A DNA stretch of 61,380 bases from Desulfovirgula sp. (lineage in GTDB: Bacteria > Bacillota > Desulfotomaculia > Desulfotomaculales > Desulfovirgulaceae). How positions within the stretch are numbered: the first letter of the stretch is position 1; each line of letters opens with the position of its first letter. The translations under genes and the position numbers were made by a program. This document shows, piece by piece, positions 1-7,332 of the stretch. The stretch is taken from NCBI GenBank assembly GCA_020725525.1, contig DYEX01000096.1, forward strand, positions 1 through 61,380, written 5' to 3'. The notes under the pieces were generated by a model, which worked only from the letters and a program-made list of their open reading frames with translations, did not search any database and had not been told where the DNA came from.

Positions 1-95
1 CTGGATCAAAGTTTGAAACTTTCAAATTAAAACCTCCCGGAAATCAAGGGCTCCGGGGCAATAATTAAAGACGTACCACTACAATTTCCTTCATT

Positions 96-1428
96 TTACA
101 ATAATGAGGGTGTGTGGTAATCATCGGAAGTCCGAGCACTTTGTTTGCAGGTGCCGTTACCGTCGTTTTTGATTTCAGCTACCTTTAGGGGTGGCCGGAT
201 TCCCAGTGCTCTGAATGCTTCATATGCGTTGCCTACCAGTTCCGTGCGGCATAGGTACTTGTCTTCCCCAATACTGAGTTCCACTGCTTTTAACTGTTGC
301 AGGTCCCTGAGCAGGTAAACGTACTCCAGTTCAACTTCTTTTTCTGTCAGTTTTCTCTGTAAGGCCGATTCCAGGACCAGGGCCAGGAAACAGACCATGA
401 TGTGTCCCCGGACACGGCTGTCTTTCCAGTGGTAGACCGGGCGCAGGTCCAGACTGGATTTCATTTCCCGGAAGGCCCGCTCTACACGCCAGAGGTCTTT
501 ATAGGCCAGGGCCACTTCTTCGGTACTGAGTTGAGAGTTGGTACGCAGGACGTACTTGCCGTCATACCGGGCTTCTTCTTTCAGGGCTTCCTGATCTATA
601 CCCACCACGGCGTCTTTGTTAAGCAATAGATACCGGCGGTAACCACGGTTGCCCACCATAAGCTGTTCTTCCAGCTTCCGGCACATTTCCTCCCGGGCCT
701 TTTTGTCGTGTTCGGCCTGGACGGGATTGTGGCAAACGATGTACCGGTCAGCATCGTACCAGACTTCTTTTACTTTCAGGTTTCCTTTGACGGTCCGGTA
801 CCTGCCGCCTGTTTTGAGTACTTCGCCGACGTCTTTGACTTTACGCATGCGCATACCCACAATATATTCGATGTGATTTTTGTCCAAATGTTCCAGAATA
901 TCCTGGCTGACCATGCCCCGGTCGCCTACAAAGACGACTCGGGTCAGTTGAAACCGTTCGCGGACGCCGGCAATAATTTGGCTGAATGTGTTGACATCAG
1001 CTGTATTGCCGGGAAAAACCTCATGGGCTATAGGTATGCCGGCACGGGTCATTACCACGCCGACCATTACCTGGATTCTGTCCGGTCGATGATCTTTGGA
1101 ATGGCCGTAACGACCCAATTCCTCCGGCCCTCTGCCTTCAAAATATGTGGATGTGGTGTCCCAGAAAATCATGTCCACTTCCAGATCGAACAGGTTTCTG
1201 GTGCTGTCAAAAAGGTCCAGTTCTATCCTCTCTTTATATTCGGCCAGAAAATCAAGGGCACGGTAAAGATGGTGCAGTTCCAGCTGGTCAAAAGACGGCC
1301 GGTAAACTTCTTTGAGCCATTCATTAACGCCCCGTTTGGAAAGCGGGTCGCTGATCCGGTTCAGCACCATGGCGTAGACGGCCTCAGCCAGTTGGCTGCA
1401 GGTGTATGCCTGGGAGAAATGGTGTTAG
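96..1428 (-). pseudogene. IS1634-family transposase, C-terminal part
   Basis: This is the larger, C-terminal part of an IS4/IS1634-like DDE transposase. It contains the first catalytic Asp region (IFWDTTSTYFEG), the second Asp (VVFVGDRGMVSQ) and the C-terminal Glu region (LWRVERAFREMKSSLDLRP). An in-frame TAA just upstream of codon HFSQAYT comes from the insertion junction, so an internal ATG at 1370 is only an apparent start. The missing N-terminus lies at 6702-7005. The catalytic residues are all present, but the N-terminal domain is separated, so a working transposase is unlikely. Confidence 0.85.
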
Positions 1429-1529
1429 TGTAGATCGTAAAATAGAATTGACCCCCGATCGTCAAATAAAACTGACCCACCTCATGATAAAATCTCCCTC
1501 GAGAGGGGGAGGCAAAAGAGGTGGTAAGC

Positions 1530-3014
1530 ATGTACAAATGGCAACGCATCAAAGCACTGCATACCCAGGGGGTCAGCATCAGGAAAATAGCCCGGACACT
1601 GGGTATATCCAGGAATACCGTTAAGAAGTACCTTAAAGACGCCAACCCGCCACAATTTAAAGCCAGGAAGTATGATAAACAACTGGATCGGTACAGGGAA
1701 GAAATCCAGGCCATGCTTAATAAGGGTTATATTGGCACAAGAATACACAAAGAACTGGTTCAAAAAGGCTACAACGGCTCATTGTCCAGTGTACACCGCT
1801 ATCTGCGAGAACTTAAAGAAAATGATAAGACCGCTAAATTAGCCACCACCCGGGTGGAAACCGGCCCGGGTGAGCAGATGCAGTACGACTGGAAGGAGTG
1901 GCTGCTGCCGGTTGATGGAAAACTGATAAAGATATATATCCACGAAGTAGTCTTATCTTGCAGCCGGATGAAGTATTACGCCTTCTCTTTGAGCATAACC
2001 ACTGCCGATGTAATTCGCGCCCTAATTGAAGCCTTTATCTTTTTTGGCGGCTATGCCCTGGAGCTGGTGATGGATAATGGTAAGCAAATGGTTATCACCC
2101 ACCGGAAGGACGGTATTGTCCGTTACAATGACGATTTTTTGAAATTCTGCGGGCTATATGGTATCCAGCCATCGGCCTGTGAAAACTACCGTCCCAGGAC
2201 AAAAGGAAAAGTGGAACGGCCCTTTTACTATGTTCAGGAACAGCTGCTGCGTGGCCTGGAGGTGAAAAGTTTAAGTGAGTTTGCCGCTAAACTCAAAGAA
2301 TTCCAGGATGAATACAACCAAAGGCCGCATAGCAAATTGGGCCGCTCACCAGAGCAAATGTTTGAAGAAGAAAAAGCTCATCTTTTAAAAATACCTTCTA
2401 TTGAGCCGGTTCTACTGCAATTCAAAGAACCCAGGAAGGTAAGCAATGACGGTTATATTTCCCATGACGGCAATCTTTACCCCGTACCCATGCGCTACTG
2501 CACCAGGAAAGTGTGGATAGAAATCATCTATGGCCGGCGCATGAAAGTATATGACGAGGCAGGAACATTGCTGGACGAGTTCGATCTTTACCTGCAAAAA
2601 CAAACCAGCCGCCCGGTTCATCCGGAACATGAAGCTATCAATCGTCAATACCAGGAAAAGAAAACCAAAATCCGCTCCGCTCTGGCCGGGAAGTTCATCA
2701 GCACTTTTGGCGAAGCTGGTCGGATGTATCTGGAAGGGCTGCGCAACCACACAGGCGCAAATCTGTACTGGCATTTAGCAGAAATTCTGCGCTATCAAAA
2801 CATATATGCCACTGAAGTTATTGCGGCAGCCATAAAAGAATGCCTGAATATTGGCTCTTATCATAAAAACAGTATTAAAAGGCTGCTGGAGAAGAAGGAA
2901 ATTGCCCCGCTTTCTCTGGATTATGACCCGGCAAGTCTTAATCTGCCGCCGGTAAAAATCAAACGTGACCTTTCCTGTTATGCCCTGGATGAAAGCGAGG
3001 CGGCAATTTCATGA
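1530..3014 (+). CDS. istA: IS21-family transposase IstA
   Basis: IstA is the DDE strand-transfer enzyme of IS21 elements. The 494-residue protein has an N-terminal helix-turn-helix (GVSIRKIARTLGISRNTVKK, about residues 13-32). An integrase core follows, with apparent catalytic Asp120 (MQYDWKEW), Asp182 (VMDNGK) and Glu229 (GKVERPF). A C-terminal beta-rich Mu-transposase-like domain follows. The ATG at 1530 is preferred over the GTG at 1521 because of the spacing to AGAGGTGG. The stop overlaps the istB start (ATGA). The gene looks intact, but its partner istB is broken twice, so transposition would need IstB in trans. Confidence 0.93.
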   Translation: MYKWQRIKALHTQGVSIRKIARTLGISRNTVKKYLKDANPPQFKARKYDKQLDRYREEIQAMLNKGYIGTRIHKELVQKGYNGSLSSVHRYLRELKENDKTAKLATTRVETGPGEQMQYDWKEWLLPVDGKLIKIYIHEVVLSCSRMKYYAFSLSITTADVIRALIEAFIFFGGYALELVMDNGKQMVITHRKDGIVRYNDDFLKFCGLYGIQPSACENYRPRTKGKVERPFYYVQEQLLRGLEVKSLSEFAAKLKEFQDEYNQRPHSKLGRSPEQMFEEEKAHLLKIPSIEPVLLQFKEPRKVSNDGYISHDGNLYPVPMRYCTRKVWIEIIYGRRMKVYDEAGTLLDEFDLYLQKQTSRPVHPEHEAINRQYQEKKTKIRSALAGKFISTFGEAGRMYLEGLRNHTGANLYWHLAEILRYQNIYATEVIAAAIKECLNIGSYHKNSIKRLLEKKEIAPLSLDYDPASLNLPPVKIKRDLSCYALDESEAAIS

Positions 3015-3342
3015 GCAATAAGCTGACCAGTTACCTGGAAAGCCAGATGCAGGCATTAAAACTCAAAGGAATGCTTGCTCACTACCGGGAGATTACAGAA
3101 AAGGCGTCTCAAAGCAACCTGTCTTATACAGAATACCTCTCCCTGCTCTTCGAAGAGGAGTTGAAAAGGAAAAACGATGGAACAGTCAAGACTAAAATTA
3201 ACAAGGCCCGCTTTCCATTCATCAAAACACTGGAGGAATTTGACTTTGGCTTTCAGCCGTCATTGCGAGAAAAAGAAATCATCGCCTTAAGTTCTTTGGA
3301 ATTTATTGAGAAAAAAGAAAACGTGATTTTCTTAGGCCCGCC
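3011..3342 (+). pseudogene. istB: IS21 helper ATPase IstB, 5' part
   Basis: First part of IstB, the AAA+ ATPase that helps IstA choose targets. The N-terminal domain (SNKLTSYLESQMQALKLKGM) is followed by the strand before the P-loop (ENVIFLGPP). The reading frame is cut exactly inside the P-loop codons by a 2.6 kb serine-recombinase element. The P-loop resumes as GVGKTHLSVALGIKA at 5945. Joining 3342 to 5944 restores LGPPGVGKTH in frame. Confidence 0.88.
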
Positions 3343-3369
3343 CGTCCAACGACATAATGCCCCTCCTTG

Positions 3370-5457
3370 CTACATGCTTGGAAAATCTAACTTTATTTGA
3401 TGCGGATCTTCTGGTAGCGGAGACCGCCTACCTGCTTTAATGGCTGAAACCGCAGATTTCACTTCTTCAGTGTCCAAATCTTCCTTCCTAATAATCCACG
3501 GCGCATAGGGAACAATTTGCTTCCCTGGAATTATCCCTGCAGAAAGCAACCGCCGGACCGACATGGGGCTAATCCCCAGGTATTCGGCGGCCTGGGCCAT
3601 GTTTAGCCAGCCTGTTCGGGCCTGTTCCTGCGGGGAATAGGCGGGAATATCCTGGTAGTTCCTTAGCGTCCGTACCCGGCCTTCGGTCCAGGTATTGTCC
3701 TTACCTGTTTTAAGCTTTAGCCGGTTAAGGATCCGCGCAATCTCTCTATCGGAAGCAACGTGAGCCAGGTCCCGCACCAGTTCAACGACTTCCCGGCTGG
3801 TGGAATGTTGATGCTGGCCGGTGCGGTTTTTCTTGACTTTAAGGGTGGTGTGGTATCCCCCGGCCCAATGAATAACGACATCAATGAGGGCTTGTTCTTC
3901 ATCTACATCCACCAAGATTTCTTCGATGAGGGTCCGGACGATCCGTTTCTTCAGGGCTTTGTCGGTGCCGGGGTCGTGCCACACCCGAGGAAAATCCTCC
4001 GCTAAGGCGAGGAGATAAGCGAATTCTCCTGGATCAGGACAATGTTGGGGAGCTTTCTTTAGTTCTGTTTTAAGGCGCTCTACTTCTTCTAGCGCCTGGT
4101 TCCACCGCCGTTCCAATTCCGCTGCCACTAGCCTGTTCTCCGGCTCGGTAGCGTTGTACTGCCGAAAAGCCCTTTCCGCTTCATATTCGGCCTGGGTCAG
4201 GGCTAGTTCCCTGGCCCGGCGGTGTTCGGTTTCACTGCTGTAAAGCCTCTCCTGGCGGGCCAGGGTGGCCCTTAGGGCTTCCGGTTTAATGGCCTTTAAT
4301 ACTTCTTGTTCTACGGCCCGGTCTAAAGCCAATCTGCCAAAGGAAAGGCATTTGGCAGTTCCATGATTGATGGCCGCTCCACGGCAGGCATACCGGGGGA
4401 CGTTCCCTTGGCGGCCCGAATAGGCTACATGTAGTTTCCGGCCGCAGCGACGGCAGCGCAACAGGCCGGCCAAAAGACTTTTCCCCTTACGAGCAGGTCC
4501 CCGGCTGCACGTGCCCTTCATGCTAGCATTCTCCTGTATCTGCTTTTGGTTTCTTTCGTAAGTGGCCAGGGTAATATACCCTTCATGGTGGTCGGGAATA
4601 AATACCTCCCACTCCTCCTGCGGGACCCGGTAACTCCGTAATTTTATGGCCCGACCTTCTACCGTGCGCACCACGGTTTTGGTGCGGCCGTAGGCATATA
4701 CCCCAGCATAGATTGGGTTTTGCAGTATGTGGAGCACTGTATTGTAAACTGGCAGCCTCCATTGGGTCTCGGGACCCTCCAACCCATACTGGACAACCGG
4801 AAGAGAGATGCCCTCCTGCCTAAACCAGAGGAGAACCTGGCGTGCGCTGCCGTACTCGGCGAATTTGGTAAAAACGAGCTTAATGGCTTGTTGTACCCGC
4901 AGGTCAGGGTCCTTTTCCAAACGGTTGTCCCGGGTGCGGATATAGCCAGCAGGGACCACGGTAAAAAGTTCTCCTCGCCGGGCCATCCCTTTTAAAGCCT
5001 CCAGTGCCCGCTGGCGGATCAAACCCAATTCAAATTCGCTCATGGTTCCTTTTAAGCCCAGGAGCAGCCGGTCATTCAAAAGACGAGGGTCGTAAACCCC
5101 ATCATGGTCAATAATGAGGGTCCCTACCAGGGAGCAGATGTCTACCAGTTGGGCCCAGTCGCGGTTATTGCGGGCTAAGCGAGAGGCTTCCAGGCAAAAG
5201 ACAGCTCCCACTTCTTTCATGGAAACCTCGGCTACAAGCCTTAAAAACCCTGTCCTGTTATGCGAGGAAGCACCAGAACGCCCCAGGTCTTCATCAATAA
5301 TCTCAACCTCTCTCCAGCCCATTTCATAAGCCGTATCTCTTAGGGCATACTGGCGCCGCTGGCTTTCCAGGTTGTTACGTACCTGTTCCATGGAAGATTG
5401 ACGGATATATACTACCGCCCGGTGGCTTAAATGTTCAGAGGTGATCTTCGGGTTCAT
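3370..5457 (-). CDS. Large serine recombinase
   Basis: This 695-residue recombinase probably moves the surrounding 2.6 kb element. The N-terminal resolvase domain has the nucleophile region VVYIRQSSMEQ (Ser21 likely) and SRLARNNRDW. A Recombinase domain (PAGYIRTRDNRLEKDPDLRV) and a zinc ribbon (LLRCRRCGRKLHVAY, with later RYACRG and TAKC) follow, then a coiled-coil stretch (about residues 400-470). An extra MerR/excisionase-like helix-turn-helix near the C-terminus (NMAQAAEYLGISPMSVRRLL) is not part of the basic family plan. It overlaps the 64-residue ORF upstream by 23 bp, suggesting translational coupling. No damage is visible. Confidence 0.93.
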   Translation of the reverse strand: MNPKITSEHLSHRAVVYIRQSSMEQVRNNLESQRRQYALRDTAYEMGWREVEIIDEDLGRSGASSHNRTGFLRLVAEVSMKEVGAVFCLEASRLARNNRDWAQLVDICSLVGTLIIDHDGVYDPRLLNDRLLLGLKGTMSEFELGLIRQRALEALKGMARRGELFTVVPAGYIRTRDNRLEKDPDLRVQQAIKLVFTKFAEYGSARQVLLWFRQEGISLPVVQYGLEGPETQWRLPVYNTVLHILQNPIYAGVYAYGRTKTVVRTVEGRAIKLRSYRVPQEEWEVFIPDHHEGYITLATYERNQKQIQENASMKGTCSRGPARKGKSLLAGLLRCRRCGRKLHVAYSGRQGNVPRYACRGAAINHGTAKCLSFGRLALDRAVEQEVLKAIKPEALRATLARQERLYSSETEHRRARELALTQAEYEAERAFRQYNATEPENRLVAAELERRWNQALEEVERLKTELKKAPQHCPDPGEFAYLLALAEDFPRVWHDPGTDKALKKRIVRTLIEEILVDVDEEQALIDVVIHWAGGYHTTLKVKKNRTGQHQHSTSREVVELVRDLAHVASDREIARILNRLKLKTGKDNTWTEGRVRTLRNYQDIPAYSPQEQARTGWLNMAQAAEYLGISPMSVRRLLSAGIIPGKQIVPYAPWIIRKEDLDTEEVKSAVSAIKAGRRSPLPEDPHQIKLDFPSM

Positions 5458-5629
5458 CCGTTTTCACCTCCCTTTCGGCCCGCCGAAACAGCTCCATTAC
5501 CATCCGGATACACAGTGCCAGAGTTTTCTCCTGTACCTTTGGTGGCAATTGATCCCAGATCCTTTTTTCCCCGAATAGAAACACCTGTTGGTGCGCGGTT
5601 TCTTTGTTCTTCACAGCCCTCTCCTTCAA
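5435..5629 (-). CDS. Small conserved ORF of the recombinase element
   Basis: A 64-residue protein with a central amphipathic helix (IWDQLPPKVQEKTLALCIRM). Small proteins of this look commonly precede recombinase or transposase genes, but I do not know its function. Its 3' end overlaps the recombinase start (5457) by 23 bp. Its whole length overlaps the tail of the DUF5372-like frame upstream, so one of the two tails may be non-coding. Confidence 0.55.
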   Translation of the reverse strand: MKERAVKNKETAHQQVFLFGEKRIWDQLPPKVQEKTLALCIRMVMELFRRAEREVKTDEPEDHL

Positions 5630-5927
5630 CCGTTGCTCTCTTAGAAGAACTTCGGGAAAAACTGGGGTTTTCCTGCCCAGGGTGTAAAATATTCCATAAG
5701 GCTATAAGAGAATTAAGGGAGACCAGGGGTGTACCTCTAACCTCCAGGCCTTGGCATATCTCTGCACTGGCCATCCAGGCCGGGAGGTGGGTGAAGGTAC
5801 CATCCGAAAGTTGTACTACGTAATACAGGGTGCCTTGTTCCTTGTGATGCCGGTATACCTTAAGTTCCTGCCCAAAAAGCGGGTGCCAGGGATAGTAAAC
5901 CTTTATATCTCCAAGATAGTGTGCAAT
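5454..5927 (-). CDS. DUF5372-like protein, first ORF of the recombinase element
   Basis: The open frame contains VYYPWHPLFGQELKVYRHHK, then LYYVVQLSDGTFTHLPAWM and GLEVRGTPLVSLNSLIAL. This matches my memory of the small DUF5372/Y4bD-like proteins that accompany recombinases on such elements. No ATG exists near the expected N-terminus. The start is uncertain: ATT at 5927, or a truncated gene, since the element ends at 5943. The C-terminal tail overlaps the 64-residue ORF in another frame. The function is unknown. Confidence 0.5.
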   Translation of the reverse strand: MAHYLGDIKVYYPWHPLFGQELKVYRHHKEQGTLYYVVQLSDGTFTHLPAWMASAEICQGLEVRGTPLVSLNSLIALWNILHPGQENPSFSRSSSKRATVEGEGCEEQRNRAPTGVSIRGKKDLGSIATKGTGENSGTVYPDGNGAVSAGRKGGENG

Positions 5928-5943
5928 ATGTGACTGCTTCGCC

Positions 5944-6371
5944 TGGAGTCGGTAAGACCCACCTGTCAGTAGCCCTGGGCATTAAGGCATGCATGGCCAA
6001 ATATCGGGTGGTGTTTATTACTGCCCAGAAGCTGCTGGAAGAATTGATGCTCAGCGCCAGGGACGGTAGCCTGGCGGACAAGCTGCTGGGGCTATTCCCG
6101 GCTTAACCTTTTGATCATAGATGAGCTTGGCTATATGCCCGTGAGCAAAGAGCAGGACAACCTTCTCTTCCGTCTGGTCTCCATGCGCTATGAGAAGGGG
6201 AGTATTATCTTAACCAGCAACTATAACTTTAACGAATGGGGGGAGATATTTTCCGACCAGGTGGTGGCGGCGGCCATAATTGACCGGCTTGTCCATCACG
6301 CCCGGATATTCTATATCAACGGGACAAGCTACAGGCTTAAAGGCAAGCTAAAAGCAGCAAACAACCGTTAA
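5944..6371 (+). pseudogene. istB: IS21 helper ATPase IstB, 3' part, frameshifted
   Basis: Second part of IstB. It starts at the P-loop (GVGKTHLSVALGIKACMA) and continues to the Walker B region (LLIIDELGYMPVSKEQDN) and the C-terminal IDRLVHHA motif. A one-base insertion in the T pair at about 6095 moves the frame, so the first piece ends at a TAA at 6104 and the Walker B part continues in the next frame. The gene is therefore dead even if the recombinase element excises. Confidence 0.88.
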
Positions 6372-6436
6372 AATGGCAAGCCCATGACCTCTCCTCATGC
6401 TCTTTTGAGCTTGAGCTGAGCTCCCCTTTGAAATGT

Positions 6437-6606
6437 GAAAATTTTGCCTGCCTTGACAGGTGGAAGCAGCCGGTACAATGGATTGGAGCGAGGCGGTTCC
6501 TTACCCCCTTCATGCTCCCCATCGCCGTCGCCTCGCCCGTGTATTCCTGCACCGGCTGCTGCCGGTTCCTGTCAAGGCCGAGCGAAGCGAGCCAGGCAAA
6601 ATTTTC
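6437..6606. repeat. 170-bp nested inverted-repeat element in the IS21 tail
   Basis: Perfect outer arms GAAAATTTTGCCTG (6437-6450) and its complement (6593-6606) enclose further stems: CCTTGACAGG (6451-6460/6568-6577), GCAGCCGGT (6466-6474/6551-6559) and GCGAGGCG (6488-6495/6529-6536). A small hairpin, GCTCGCTTCGCTCGG when read on the minus strand, sits between the first two. It lies between istB and the IS21 right end and has no convincing ORF. The concentric stems suggest a folded RNA or a miniature element. Confidence 0.7.
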
Positions 6607-6701
6607 GTCTCATCAGGGGGGGGAGCAATGCTGGTTATTTTTGTTCTCCAGTGGGTCAATTTTATTTGCACATAGTGGGTCAATTCTATTGACAATCAAC
6701 A

Positions 6702-7005
6702 GTTTCAGGATAAAGTCCAGGCCAAGTTGTTCCCACAGATGCCGAAAAATTAAATCCAACCCCCATTCCTTGGCACTGTGAACCATCAGTTTATCAGCTT
6801 CGGCCTGTATCCATTTCGTTTTTGAGAATTTGGCCAGGCTGGCAATGAGCCGGTCAAGGCTGCCTTTCTGAAGTTCGTCGATGCGGCCCAGGTTGGCCAC
6901 CACTTTCTGGCGCACTTTGCCGTGCTCCCTGACGGCTTCGACTATCTGGACATAGGTTCTTTTTGAGCCGTCCTTGTTGGTGAAAGTTTTTGTTCTGGCA
7001 TACAT
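6702..7005 (-). pseudogene. IS1634-family transposase, N-terminal part
   Basis: The first 101 residues of the split transposase (start YARTKTFTNKDGSKRTYVQI, then VVANLGRIDEL), ending at FILKLL where the IS21 end begins. The open frame runs 29 more codons into IS21 DNA before stopping. It has an ATG start but no strong ribosome site. The catalytic domain lies at 96-1428. Confidence 0.82.
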
Positions 7006-7168
7006 GGCATAGATATTATACCATGTTAAGGCAGGTTAGAAAAACTAAATATTTACAGGCGTGGCACTACACTTTCGCAATTTTTAAGTATTCCGCCAAC
7101 TAAGACCCTTGATTTTACCGGGTTTCCAGCTTCGTTGGAAATGTATGGGACGCTAAAGTTTCAAACTT

Positions 7169-7332
7169 GAGCTGGAGAAACTGACGCTGTCGGTCCGGCT
7201 GGTGGAGCTCACCTCCCGCAGCACCCTGCAGCCGGAAGAAGAAGCCAAGCTGCGGTCTTACGCCCGGCGCCTGGCGGAGTTGACCCGCACCCCCCCCGGG
7301 GCCGGGAACTCTCCCGCCGCCTGGCCGAAGCG
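7169..7332 (+). pseudogene. Upstream fragment of the GGDEF/HD-GYP gene
   Basis: Immediately after the IS1634 end, an open frame reads ELEKLTLSVRLVELTSRS and LQPEEEAKLRSYARRLAEL, an extracytoplasmic coiled-coil-like segment. It is one frame off the downstream GGDEF/HD-GYP ORF. The shift lies in a run of eight C at 7290-7297; nine C would join the frames (TRTPPRGRELSRRLAEAVDRF). The true 5' end of the gene is lost to the left of the insertion. A sequencing error in the C run cannot be excluded. Confidence 0.7.

Larger units (their letters stand above)
3343..5943 (-). mobile_element. 2.6 kb serine-recombinase element inside istB
   Basis: A 2601-bp segment interrupts istB and carries three minus-strand genes: a DUF5372-like ORF, a 64-residue ORF and a large serine recombinase. 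The tetranucleotide CGCC occurs at 3339-3342 and again at 5940-5943. Deleting one copy plus the element rebuilds an uninterrupted IstB Walker A motif. This fits site-specific serine recombination with a very short core, and it defines both ends to within four bases. Confidence 0.8.
1429..6701 (+). mobile_element. IS21-family insertion sequence, itself interrupted
   Basis: IS21-type layout: istA followed by an ATGA-overlapping istB. The ends begin TGT and finish ACA, and each carries two copies of a related subterminal repeat built on AATAGAATTGACCC and AAATAAAAYTGACCCA (left 1441-1480, right inverted 6650-6690). This pattern of repeated end motifs is typical of IS21. Removing the internal recombinase element (3343-5943) leaves about 2.67 kb. 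I could not identify a clean target duplication, so the exact ends may be off by a few bases. Confidence 0.8.
9..7168 (-). mobile_element. IS1634-type insertion sequence, interrupted
   Basis: A 14-bp perfect terminal inverted repeat (AAGTTTGAAACTTT) lies at 9-22 and, inverted, at 7155-7168. Between them the two halves of one DDE transposase (7005-6702 and 1428-96, minus strand) are separated by a 5.3 kb IS21-type insertion. Without that insertion the element would be about 1.9 kb, a normal size for IS1634 elements. It sits in a signalling gene that resumes at 7169. Only 8 bases of left flank are present and no target duplication is visible. Confidence 0.8.

Noticed and set aside
708-1433. A 241-codon plus-strand ORF across the transposase
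   Set aside because: It lies antisense to the clear DDE transposase frame, has no recognisable domain and is a shadow of GC-rich coding.
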